Of a stretch of DNA of 50,429 nt, positions 7,661 through 14,361 are shown piece by piece. The position numbers were made by a program, and so were the translations under genes. Origin of the DNA: DASVWH01 sp036389715. Lineage in GTDB: Bacteria > Acidobacteriota > Blastocatellia > Pyrinomonadales > Pyrinomonadaceae. The DNA lies in contig DASVWH010000112.1 of the NCBI GenBank assembly GCA_036389715.1, positions 1 to 50,429 on the forward strand, written 5' to 3'. Below the pieces are notes generated by a model. That model was not told the origin of the DNA. It did not search any database and worked only from the letters and a program-made list of their open reading frames with translations. Positions within the stretch are counted from its first letter, which is position 1; every line of letters begins with the position of its first letter.

Positions 7661-8317
7661 ATGGCTAAGATCATCGTCTTGATGGGAGCGCCCGGCGCTG
7701 GCAAGGGAACGCAGGCGCGGCTCCTGGAAGAGCGGCTCGGGCTGCCGCAGATTTCTACGGGCGACATGTTTCGCGCGCTGAAAGAGGCCCGCACGCCCCT
7801 GGCAGACGAGGTGCGCGCGATCATGGAAGCCGGGCAGCTCGTCCCGGACGACCTGACGATTCGCGTCGTGCGCGAGCGCACAGGGCGCGACGACTGCCGG
7901 CGGGGCTACATCCTGGACGGTTTCCCGCGCACGCCAGGGCAGGCAGAGATGCTGGAAAAACTGGCCGCGGAGCAGGGCAAGAGCATCCAGGCGATTCTGG
8001 TGGACGTGCCGCTTGAGCTGTTGGAGCGGCGCATGACGGGGCGGCGCAATTGTCCCATCTGCGGCGAAATCTATAATATCTATTTCAAGCCGCCGGTGAC
8101 GGACAACGTCTGCGACCTGCACCCGGAGACGCAGCTCAATCATCGCGCCGACGACAATCCAGAGACGGTGCAGGCGCGCCTCGCCACTTACGACAGGCAG
8201 ACGCGACCGCTCCTGGACTATTATCAGGCGGCCGGTCTCCTGCACCGCGTTGACGGCACGCGTGACCCGGAGGCCATCTACGCGGACATCGAAAAGATTG
8301 TCACTAGTGAATCGTAA
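7661..8317 (+). CDS. adk: Adenylate kinase (zinc LID type)
   Basis: Converts ATP + AMP to 2 ADP in the cytosol. The P-loop GAPGAGKGT spans residues 9-17, and DGFPRT is at 86-91. This is the long type: the LID domain carries Cys131, Cys134, Cys151 and His154, a probable zinc site. The fourth ligand is more often Cys or Asp. The C-terminal codons AGT GAA TCG and stop TAA are the first units of a heptamer repeat, so the last residues (TSES) are set by the repeat. 218 residues, normal. Confidence 0.97.
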   Translation: MAKIIVLMGAPGAGKGTQARLLEERLGLPQISTGDMFRALKEARTPLADEVRAIMEAGQLVPDDLTIRVVRERTGRDDCRRGYILDGFPRTPGQAEMLEKLAAEQGKSIQAILVDVPLELLERRMTGRRNCPICGEIYNIYFKPPVTDNVCDLHPETQLNHRADDNPETVQARLATYDRQTRPLLDYYQAAGLLHRVDGTRDPEAIYADIEKIVTSES

Positions 8318-8371
8318 ATGGTGAATAGACGAACGTACTTTTCTTGACTATTGACCATTGACCATTGACCA
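8306..8371 (+). repeat. Heptamer inverted repeat, family A, overlapping the adk 3' end
   Basis: Left units cactagt, gaatcgt, aaatggt, gaatag (8306-8331) include the adk stop codon. The right arm is ttgacta, ttgacca, ttgacca, ttgacca (8344-8371). The arms are imperfectly complementary. The map ATG follows 5 nt after the right arm. Confidence 0.8.
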
Positions 8372-8375
8372 AAGA

Positions 8376-9161
8376 ATGATTATCGGGAAGTCGAAAAAGG
8401 AGTTGGAGAAGATGCGCGCGGCCGGGCAACTGGTCGGCGGCGTGCTTCAGGCTCTGCGCCGGATGGTCGAGCCGGGCATCACGACGCTCGAAGTTGACAG
8501 GGCCGCGGAGAGGATGATCCGCGAGGCCGGGGCGCTGCCGACTTTCAAAGGCTATCACGGCTATCCCTTCTCGATCTGTGCTTCCGTCAACGAGCAGGTC
8601 GTGCACGGCTTTCCGTCCGATTACAGGTTGAAGGAAGGCGACATCTTCTCGATTGATGTCGGGGCGACGCTCGAAGGCTTCGTCGGCGACACGGCCACGA
8701 CCGTCCCTGTCGGCCGTGTTGACGAGGATTTGTTGAAACTGATTCGCGTGACGGAGGAATCCCTGGAGCTTGCCATCGAGCAGTGCCGACAGGGCAAGCA
8801 CCTGGGCGACATCGGCTGGGCCGTGCAGAGCCACGCCGAAGCTCACGGCTATTCGGTCGTCCGCGAGTACGTCGGCCACGGCATCGGACGCCGGATGCAC
8901 GAAGACCCACAGATTCCCAACTACGGGACGCCGGGCAAGGGCGCGAAGATCAAAAATGGGTATGTTTTCGCCGTCGAGCCGATGATTAACATCGGTTCGC
9001 CCCAGACCCGCGTGCTCAAGGACGGCTGGACGGTGGTGACGACCGACGGGCTGCCCAGCGCGCACTGCGAACACACGATTGCAATCACGGAAAACGGCCC
9101 GGAAGTCTTCACCAGAGTCGCCGCAACCAGATCGGCGGAGCCCCAGGCCGCAAGCGTCTAA
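8376..9161 (+). CDS. map: Methionine aminopeptidase, type I
   Basis: Removes the initiator Met from nascent proteins. From ATG 8376 it has 261 residues; a TTG start at 8358 would lie inside the repeat and is not preferred. All metal ligands are present: Asp94 (SIDVGA), Asp105 (GDTATT), His168 (GHGIG), Glu201 (AVEPM) and Glu232 (CEHTIAI). The substrate-binding His77 is also present. The usual secY-adk-map-infA order is kept. The tail after residue 245 (TRVAATRSAEPQAASV) is unconserved. Confidence 0.97.
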   Translation: MIIGKSKKELEKMRAAGQLVGGVLQALRRMVEPGITTLEVDRAAERMIREAGALPTFKGYHGYPFSICASVNEQVVHGFPSDYRLKEGDIFSIDVGATLEGFVGDTATTVPVGRVDEDLLKLIRVTEESLELAIEQCRQGKHLGDIGWAVQSHAEAHGYSVVREYVGHGIGRRMHEDPQIPNYGTPGKGAKIKNGYVFAVEPMINIGSPQTRVLKDGWTVVTTDGLPSAHCEHTIAITENGPEVFTRVAATRSAEPQAASV

Positions 9162-9180
9162 GCTCAACCGGCGCTTGCCC

Positions 9181-9209
9181 TTGGAAAAATATTTGGGCTG
9201 TGCTACTAT
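9181..9209 (+). promoter_or_regulatory. Sigma-70-type promoter before infA
   Basis: TTGGAA (9181-9186), a 17-nt spacer, then TACTAT (9204-9209) preceded by an extended -10 TGC (9201-9203). It sits 43 nt upstream of infA and would let infA-rpmJ-rpsM-rpsK-rpsD-rpoA-rplQ be transcribed independently of the spc part. Confidence 0.55.
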
Positions 9210-9251
9210 GTGCAGTTTGCGAGCGGAGGCAGAATTAATCTGTCGAGAGGT

Positions 9252-9473
9252 ATGGCGAAGGAAGAGGCGATAGAGGTCATGGCGACGGTGCTTGAAACAC
9301 TGCCTAATGCGATGTTTCGAGTCGAGTTGGAAGACAACAAGCACCAGGTGCTGGCCCATATCTCCGGTAAGATGCGCAAGCACTTTATCCGTATTCTTCC
9401 GGGTGATCGCGTGCTCGTCGAGCTTTCGCCCTACGATCTGAATCGCGGTCGAATCACTTACCGCTACAAGTAG
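9252..9473 (+). CDS. infA: Translation initiation factor IF-1
   Basis: S1-like OB-fold factor that occupies the A site during initiation. From ATG 9252 it has 73 residues and is nearly canonical: LPNAMFRVELEDNKHQVLAHISGKMRKHFIRILPGDRVLVELSPYDLNRGRITYRYK. SD gagagg lies just upstream. The open frame back to 9210 adds 14 residues that are not part of IF-1. The MATVL segment replaces the more usual EGTV near the N-terminus. Confidence 0.98.
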   Translation: MAKEEAIEVMATVLETLPNAMFRVELEDNKHQVLAHISGKMRKHFIRILPGDRVLVELSPYDLNRGRITYRYK

Positions 9474-9512
9474 AGCGCCACAATTGCGGGCCGGAAAAGG
9501 GGCGAGGGCGAA

Positions 9513-9626
9513 ATGAAGGTACGGGCTTCAGTCAAGAAAATGTGTGATAACTGCAAGATCATCCACCGCAAGGGCGTCGTGCGCGTGATCTGCACCAACC
9601 CGAAACATAAGCAGCGGCAGGGGTAA
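9513..9626 (+). CDS. rpmJ: 50S ribosomal protein L36, zinc-binding type
   Basis: Read directly from the sequence: 37 codons beginning MKVRASVKKMCDNCK and ending NPKHKQRQG, then TAA. Cys11, Cys14, Cys27 and His32 form the zinc site of the C+ form. SD gcgaggg lies upstream of ATG 9513. It sits between infA and rpsM as in most bacteria. Confidence 0.97.
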   Translation: MKVRASVKKMCDNCKIIHRKGVVRVICTNPKHKQRQG

Positions 9627-9660
9627 GGGAATTATGGAGTGCGCCGTGCGGGTTGGCCCC

Positions 9661-9689
9661 TCGGCGGGCTGCAATCCGGATTGCGCCGA
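9661..9689 (+). other. Palindromic hairpin in the rpmJ-rpsM leader
   Basis: A 14-nt perfect palindrome, gcaatccggattgc (9671-9684), is bracketed by tcggc (9661-9665) and gccga (9685-9689). It lies 30 nt before rpsM. It may be a regulatory or processing site of the alpha segment; function unproven. Confidence 0.4.
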
Positions 9690-9718
9690 CCGAAATCCGA
9701 AATGGAGAGTTAAAGGTA

Positions 9719-10102
9719 ATGGCTCGTGTAGCTGGTGTTGATCTTCCGCCTAACAAGCGCGCACAGATCGGTCTGACATACATTTACGGAATCGGGCGCT
9801 CGCGCGCGACCTCTATTCTGAACGAGGCCCAGGTCAGCGTGGATGCCCACATCCGCGACCTGACCGAAGATGAGCTGGGTCGTATTCGCGGCGTCATCGA
9901 AACCCAGGGCGAGGTCGAAGGCGACCTGCGCAAGCGCGTCCAGATGGACATCAAGCGACTGATGGACATCGGCGCGTACAGGGGCCTGCGCCATCGCCGC
10001 AGCCTGCCCGTTCGCGGGCAGCGGACGCACACCAACGCGCGCACCCGCAAGGGACCGCGCCGCGCAACCGTCGCGAAGAAGAAAGCGCCGGGCAAGAAGT
10101 AA
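9719..10102 (+). CDS. rpsM: 30S ribosomal protein S13
   Basis: Small-subunit head protein contacting P-site tRNA and bridging to L5. ATG 9719 (SD ggagag) gives MARVAGVDLPPNKRAQIGLTYIYGIGRSRA, the family N-terminus, in a 127-residue protein. The C-terminal RGLRHRRSLPVRGQRTHTNARTRKGPRR is canonical. The upstream extension to 9653 is not supported. Confidence 0.98.
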   Translation: MARVAGVDLPPNKRAQIGLTYIYGIGRSRATSILNEAQVSVDAHIRDLTEDELGRIRGVIETQGEVEGDLRKRVQMDIKRLMDIGAYRGLRHRRSLPVRGQRTHTNARTRKGPRRATVAKKKAPGKK

Positions 10103-10105
10103 TGA

Positions 10106-10187
10106 CAGTTTTCAGTTTTCGGTTTTGAGTTTTCAGCAGGCGCTGAAAGACTAACCGGAAACTGAGGACCCAAAACTGAAAACCGAA
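10106..10187 (+). repeat. Heptamer inverted repeat, family B, rpsM-rpsK
   Basis: Left units cagtttt, cagtttt, cggtttt, gagtttt (10106-10136) and right units such as aaactga, aaactga, aaaccga (10156-10187). It starts 4 nt after the rpsM stop and ends 2 nt before the rpsK ATG, so no separate SD is visible for rpsK. Confidence 0.8.
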
Positions 10188-10189
10188 AT

Positions 10190-10591
10190 ATGGCAAAAGC
10201 AACAGGCGGAAAAAAGAAGGTCTTTCGGAAGAAAGAGAAGAAGAATATCCCCGTCGGAATCGCGTATATCGCGGCGTCGTTCAATAACACGCTGATCTCG
10301 ATTACGGACCTTGAGGGGAATCTGATTGCGCAATCGTCTTCGGGCGCGCGCGGCTTCAGGGGCTCGCGCAAGGGCACTCCGTTCGCCGCGCAGCAGGCGG
10401 CATACGAGGCCGCGAACAAGGCCAAGGATGCCGGGATGCACCAGTGCGAGGTGCGTGTTAAGGGGCCGGGCGGCGGGCGTGAGTCTGCCATCCGTGCGAT
10501 CAATAACGCAGGCATCCGCGTCACCCTGATTCGTGACACGACGCCCATTCCGCACAACGGCTGCCGTCCGCCCAAGCGCCGTCGAGTTTAA
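10190..10591 (+). CDS. rpsK: 30S ribosomal protein S11
   Basis: Platform protein of the small subunit. 133 residues, with VGIAYIAASFNNTLISITDLEGN, SSGARGFRGSRKGTPFAAQQAA and the C-terminal RDTTPIPHNGCRPPKRRRV, all family signatures. The start codon almost touches the repeat array (right arm aaaaccgaaat), so initiation must rely on coupling or a weak SD. Confidence 0.98.
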   Translation: MAKATGGKKKVFRKKEKKNIPVGIAYIAASFNNTLISITDLEGNLIAQSSSGARGFRGSRKGTPFAAQQAAYEAANKAKDAGMHQCEVRVKGPGGGRESAIRAINNAGIRVTLIRDTTPIPHNGCRPPKRRRV

Positions 10592-10592
10592 C

Positions 10593-10685
10593 TTCAGTCT
10601 TTTCAGTCCCGATGGTTTCGAGTTTTCGGAGAATGCGCCGGGGCGCGCGCCAACTGAAAACCGGAGAAGGAAGACTGAAAACTGT
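10593..10685 (+). repeat. Degenerate heptamer inverted repeat, family B, rpsK-rpsD
   Basis: Left side cttcagtcttttcagtcc and right side aactgaaaacc... aagactgaaaactg are complementary variants of the ttttcag unit, with unrelated sequence between. The period is less regular than in the other family B arrays. Confidence 0.55.
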
Positions 10686-10720
10686 TTTCGAGCAACCTAA
10701 AGGATGAAGGGCCACTGAAA

Positions 10721-10769
10721 GCGCAAACGCTTGCGCGGCCTGTAAACTTTTCCGTCTAGAAGGCTAGAC
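10721..10769 (+). other. Two small hairpins in the rpsD leader
   Basis: gcgcaa/ttgcgc close a 4-nt loop at about 10721-10736, and gtctag (10754-10759)/ctagac (10764-10769) close aagg. They stand immediately before the rpsD SD (ggaggc). S4 autoregulates its own mRNA through structured leaders in E. coli and B. subtilis. Whether these stems serve that role here is inference. Confidence 0.4.
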
Positions 10770-10786
10770 CGGAGGCAAAAAAGAGA

Positions 10787-11428
10787 ATGGCTAGGTATAG
10801 AGAAGCGGTGTGCCGCTTGTGCCGCCGCGAGGGTGCGAAACTTTTCCTCAAAGGCGACCGTTGTTACAAACCATCCTGTCCGATTGAGAAGCGCGGCACG
10901 CAGCCGCCCGGACAGCACGGCAATTCTGCGCGCCGCGGCAAGGCGCTGGTCGGCTACGGCCAGCAGCTGCGCGAGAAGCAGAAGGTCAAGCGCATTTACT
11001 TCATCCTCGAAGGGCAGTTCCGCAACTACTTCGAGCGCGCCGCGCGCCAGAAGGGCATCACGGGCGAGAACCTCCTTTTCCTGCTTGAGCGCAGGCTCGA
11101 TAACGCGGTCTACCGCGCGGGCTTCTCCACTTCGCGTCGTCAGGCGCGCCAGCTCGTCAACCACGGCCACATCGAGGTCAACGGGCGCAAAGTAGACATT
11201 CCATCTTTCCAGATCAAGGCCGGTGACGTGGTCAGCGTCAAGGAAGCCTCGCGCAACAATCCGCACATAGAGGGTGCGTGGCAGACGGCTGCCGGGCGCG
11301 GCCGCCCGAGCTGGATTGCTCCGGCCGAAGGGGCCGACATGAGCGCGCGGATCAGCACTTTGCCCGTGCGCGATGATATTGACCGCTCGATTAACGAGCA
11401 ATTGATCGTCGAACTTTATAGCAAGTAA
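10787..11428 (+). CDS. rpsD: 30S ribosomal protein S4, zinc-binding type
   Basis: Primary 16S rRNA-binding protein that nucleates assembly of the 30S body. 213 residues. The N-terminus MARYREAVCRLCRREGAKLFLKGDRCYKPSCPIEKR has Cys9, Cys12, Cys26 and Cys31, a zinc site found in one subclass of S4. The S4 RNA-binding domain is RLDNAVYRAGFSTSRRQARQLVNHGHIEVNGRKVDIPSFQIK. SD ccggaggc lies 11 nt before the ATG. Likely autoregulatory by family analogy. Confidence 0.97.
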   Translation: MARYREAVCRLCRREGAKLFLKGDRCYKPSCPIEKRGTQPPGQHGNSARRGKALVGYGQQLREKQKVKRIYFILEGQFRNYFERAARQKGITGENLLFLLERRLDNAVYRAGFSTSRRQARQLVNHGHIEVNGRKVDIPSFQIKAGDVVSVKEASRNNPHIEGAWQTAAGRGRPSWIAPAEGADMSARISTLPVRDDIDRSINEQLIVELYSK

Positions 11429-11455
11429 CCGTCAAAGCGTGCCGCGCACGGGTTG

Positions 11456-11483
11456 CGCCAGTGTTTACAAAGGGGCACTGGCG
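11456..11483 (+). other. Hairpin between rpsD and rpoA
   Basis: cgccagtg-type arms (11456-11463 and 11476-11483) form an 8-bp stem with a 12-nt loop in the 107-nt spacer. No T-run follows directly. Possible RNA-processing or attenuating structure. Confidence 0.35.
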
Positions 11484-11535
11484 TGACGCGCTGGCCGTTA
11501 GTGTTTTATTGATTCACTCCCGAGAAGAAATTTAT

Positions 11536-12594
11536 ATGGCTATGGATCAAAACAATCTCTGGACAGGTTTTCAGATGCCGCGCCGCCTGGCGGCCGACGC
11601 CGAGACGATGACGGAGCGCTACGGGCGCTTTTCCGCGCAGCCCTTCGAGCGCGGCTTCGGGACGACCGTCGGCAACAGCCTGCGCCGCGCGCTGCTCTCT
11701 TCCATCGAAGGGGCGGCCATAACGGCGGTCAAGATCGAGGGCGTCGAGCACGAGTTCTCCTCGATCAACGGCGTCGTCGAAGATGCGACCGACGTGATTC
11801 TCAATCTCAAGCAGGTTCCGTTCAAGCTGCACGGCAACGAGCCCAAGATGCTGACCATCAGCAAAGAGGGCGCGGGCGAGGTGACGAGCGCCGACATAGA
11901 GGCCGACGCCGATGTCGAAGTGCTCGACCCGAACGTGCACATCGCGACCGTCGGCGAGGGCGGAAGCCTTCGCATCGAGATGCGTCTGAAGCGCGGGCGC
12001 GGCTACGTCTCCGCCGACCGTAACTTCGACGAAGACCTCTCGCTCGGCTACATCCCGATTGATTCCGTGCACACGCCGGTCAAGAAGGTCAACTACACGG
12101 TCGAGGCCGCGCGTCTGGGCCAGAACACGGAGTTCGATAAGCTGACCATCGAAGTCTGGACGGACGGCTCCGTTAAGCCCGACGACGCCATCGGGCTGGC
12201 CGCGAAGCTCATCAAAGATCACATGTCCATCTTCATCAACTTCGAGGAGGACACGGACGAGTTCGCCTATGCGAACATGGAGCGGCCGCCGCTGCCGCGC
12301 AACGACGTTCTGGACAAGTCCGTTGACGAGCTTGAATTGTCTGTGCGCTCCTACAACTGCCTGAAGAACGCGGACATCCGGACCATCCGCGACCTCGTCC
12401 AGCGCAGTGAGCGCGAGATGCTGGCGACCAAGAACTTCGGCAAGAAATCCTTGAACGAGATTAAGGACATTCTCAACGGGATGGGCCTCGATTTCGGGAT
12501 GGAGTTCGACGCGCAGGGCAATCCGATTCCGGGCACGGGCGGGCGCGACGGCGACCTGGACGACTACGCGGACCTGGACGACGAAGAAGATTAA
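11536..12594 (+). CDS. rpoA: DNA-directed RNA polymerase subunit alpha
   Basis: Dimerises to scaffold RNA polymerase; its C-terminal domain contacts promoter UP elements and activators. ATG 11536 (SD gagaag) gives 352 residues; the frame upstream to 11461 crosses the hairpin and is not conserved. The NTD has FERGFGTTVGNSLRRALLSSIEGAAI. The CTD is intact: ELELSVRSYNCLKNADIRTIRDLVQRSEREMLATKNFGKKSLNEIKDILNGMGL. A Gly/Asp-rich acidic tail follows. The position between rpsD and rplQ is universal in bacteria. Confidence 0.97.
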   Translation: MAMDQNNLWTGFQMPRRLAADAETMTERYGRFSAQPFERGFGTTVGNSLRRALLSSIEGAAITAVKIEGVEHEFSSINGVVEDATDVILNLKQVPFKLHGNEPKMLTISKEGAGEVTSADIEADADVEVLDPNVHIATVGEGGSLRIEMRLKRGRGYVSADRNFDEDLSLGYIPIDSVHTPVKKVNYTVEAARLGQNTEFDKLTIEVWTDGSVKPDDAIGLAAKLIKDHMSIFINFEEDTDEFAYANMERPPLPRNDVLDKSVDELELSVRSYNCLKNADIRTIRDLVQRSEREMLATKNFGKKSLNEIKDILNGMGLDFGMEFDAQGNPIPGTGGRDGDLDDYADLDDEED

Positions 12595-12603
12595 CCCCGT
12601 GAT

Positions 12604-12680
12604 GGGTCGGCCCGGTGACGGGCAACAAGCTCTGCTTGTTTCTGTTTCCAGCCCCTGACCCTCTGACCTGTTACTGATTA
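12604..12680 (+). repeat. Degenerate heptamer repeat, family E, rpoA-rplQ
   Basis: gggtcgg, cccggtg, acgggca on the left and cccctga, ccctctga, cctgtta on the right. Similar in composition to the rpsN-rpsH element at 2893-2981. The 7-nt phase is only partly kept. Confidence 0.4.
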
Positions 12681-12685
12681 AGGCT

Positions 12686-13423
12686 ATGCGACACTTAAAG
12701 GCACATCGCAAATTGGGTCGGACGACGGCGCACCGTATGTCCATGCTGCGCAATCTGGCGACCTCGTTGATTAACGCGCACGACGAGCGCATCGTCACCA
12801 CGCTGCCGAAGGCCAAGGAGCTGCGCCCGTTCGTCGAGCGCGTCATCACGCTTTCGCGTCACGCGCAGAATCTGGAAGGCGACAATACGGAGGTGCAGTC
12901 CGTACACCTGCGCCGCCAGGCGGCAGCCTTCTTCCATTCCGGCAATCGCCAGCAGGCGGCTTCGAGCGGCAGGCGCGGGCAGGTTCGAGCGCCCCGCACG
13001 GCGGGCGTCGCGGCGCTGCGCCGTCTCTTCGGCGAGTTGGGCGAGCGCTTCAAGGACAGGCCGGGCGGCTATACGCGAATCATCAAGCTGGGACGCCGCG
13101 ATGGCGACAACGCAGAGCTGGCGATCATCGAGCTGGTTGATAATCCGCGCGAGCGCGAGGCGATAGAGGCCGCTGGCAAGAAAGCAAAGGCGGCGACTTC
13201 CGGCAAGAAGAAGACGGCCAGGGCGGGCAAGGAAGTTGAAGAGACGGGAGCCCGTCGCGGCGGCAAGAAAGCCGATAAGACTTTCGAGAAGGAAGAGACC
13301 ACCAGGGCGCGCGGTCGCGGCGAGGACGCAAACGTCGAAGCACTCGACGACCAGAAGCCGCAGGGCGGGCGTCGTGCCAAGAAGACCGAGGCGACGGCGG
13401 CCGAGCAAGAGACGGGCGAGTAA
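12686..13423 (+). CDS. rplQ: 50S ribosomal protein L17 with long basic/acidic tail
   Basis: Large-subunit protein near the tunnel exit. The core covers residues 1-153: RHLKAHRKLGRTTAHRMSMLRNLATSLI, then LRPFVERVITL and DRPGGYTRIIKLGRRDGDNAELAIIELV. The total of 245 residues is about twice the usual 115-130. About 92 residues form a low-complexity Lys/Ala/Glu/Arg/Gly tail, and a Gln/Ser/Arg-rich loop (about residues 86-105) interrupts the core. Codon use and GC match the neighbours, so the tail is not a read-through artefact. It is the last gene of the superoperon; a terminator follows. Confidence 0.93.
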   Translation: MRHLKAHRKLGRTTAHRMSMLRNLATSLINAHDERIVTTLPKAKELRPFVERVITLSRHAQNLEGDNTEVQSVHLRRQAAAFFHSGNRQQAASSGRRGQVRAPRTAGVAALRRLFGELGERFKDRPGGYTRIIKLGRRDGDNAELAIIELVDNPREREAIEAAGKKAKAATSGKKKTARAGKEVEETGARRGGKKADKTFEKEETTRARGRGEDANVEALDDQKPQGGRRAKKTEATAAEQETGE

Positions 13424-13493
13424 GAATGTAAGGGTTTTGTCGGGCGCTGCGCGTGATGCGTTTGCCTCAAGCGAGCGCCCTCGGCTGATCGCG

Positions 13494-13542
13494 AGCCTCA
13501 ATTGACCGTCGGCGCGTGACCTTCGGGACGGTTGAGGCTTTT
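13494..13542 (+). terminator. Intrinsic terminator of the ribosomal superoperon
   Basis: agcctcaa (13494-13501) pairs with ttgaggct (13532-13539). ccgtc (13506-13510) pairs with gacgg (13527-13531), leaving a 4-nt bulge. TTTT follows at 13539-13542. It lies about 70 nt after rplQ. Confidence 0.7.
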
Positions 13543-13612
13543 CGCTTTGCTCATGGATGAACAATCAACGGGCGCGAGGTACTACTGCTGGCCCGCTCGG
13601 AGTTAAAAGAGG

Positions 13613-14290
13613 ATGAGCGACCAAGAGGCAACACCACAACCCGCTAATGAAGAAGGAGGACAGCCCTCCAGGCAGGCGGACCGCACGGCCGGAGGCGGCA
13701 GCCGCGAGCGCGGGCGACGCCGCCACGGAGGACAGCCCAGCCAGCCGCGCCGTTCAGAGCCGTCACTGCCGATGGACGAGCTGCGCGACCTGGTCGAGTT
13801 GATCGCCGCCAACGGCTTCACGGAATTCGAGTTGGAGCGCGAAGGCTTCCGCGTGCGGCTGCGCCGCGACCTCGCTCCGCAGATCGTCGCCGCGCCGCAG
13901 GCCATGCCGACGCCCGTGCCTCCAGTGGGCCTGCCGCCAGCCTCTTCCGCCCCGCATCCGTCGGCCAGCGCCGGGGCCAGTATGGCCGCCGCGGCCGCCG
14001 CGACGCCGCATCCGGGCGCGCAGGCCGAGCAGGCAGCCTCGGCCGATGAAGACCTGCACATCGTCACTTCGCCGATTGTCGGAACCTTCTATCGCGCGCC
14101 GTCGCCCACGGCCGAGCCTTTCGTTCGCATCGGCAGCCACGTTGATCCCGACTCGGTCGTCTGTATCATCGAGGCCATGAAGCTGATGAACGAGATTCAG
14201 GCCGAGACGACGGGCGAGATAGCGAAGATTTATGTTGAGAACGGCCAGCCGGTCGAGTTCGGCCAGCCGCTCTTTGGAGTCAAAAAGTAA
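13613..14290 (+). CDS. accB: Acetyl-CoA carboxylase, biotin carboxyl carrier protein
   Basis: Carries CO2 on biotin between biotin carboxylase and carboxyltransferase, the first step of fatty-acid synthesis. The C-terminal lipoyl/biotinyl domain contains EAMKLMNEIQAE, whose Lys is biotinylated, and the thumb-like TSPIVGTFYRAPSP typical of true AccB. The N-terminal helix MDELRDLVELIAANGFTEFELEREGFRVRL is also typical. In between lies a Pro/Ala-rich linker. An extra 53 N-terminal residues rich in Gly, Arg and Gln make it 225 residues, against about 155-165. The stop TAA falls in the first unit of the spacer repeat. accC follows. Confidence 0.95.
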   Translation: MSDQEATPQPANEEGGQPSRQADRTAGGGSRERGRRRHGGQPSQPRRSEPSLPMDELRDLVELIAANGFTEFELEREGFRVRLRRDLAPQIVAAPQAMPTPVPPVGLPPASSAPHPSASAGASMAAAAAATPHPGAQAEQAASADEDLHIVTSPIVGTFYRAPSPTAEPFVRIGSHVDPDSVVCIIEAMKLMNEIQAETTGEIAKIYVENGQPVEFGQPLFGVKK

Positions 14291-14359
14291 GCGGCGAGCA
14301 GCGAGCAGTAAGCAGCTTTTTGCTTCTACTGCTCACTGCTCACTGCTCACTGCTCACTA
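14286..14359 (+). repeat. Heptamer inverted repeat, family C (gcagtaa/actgctc), accB-accC
   Basis: Left units gtaagcg, gcgagca, gcgagca, gtaagca (from 14287, including the accB stop) and right units actgctc x4 (14328-14359). The right arm ends 3 nt before the accC ATG. No purine-rich SD remains for accC. Confidence 0.85.
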
Positions 14360-14361
14360 TT

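Noticed and set aside
11506..12849. 447-residue open frame on the minus strand across rpoA and rplQ
   Set aside because: It is the GC-rich shadow of rpoA: no recognisable domains, Val/Arg/Asp-biased composition, and rpoA on the other strand is certain.
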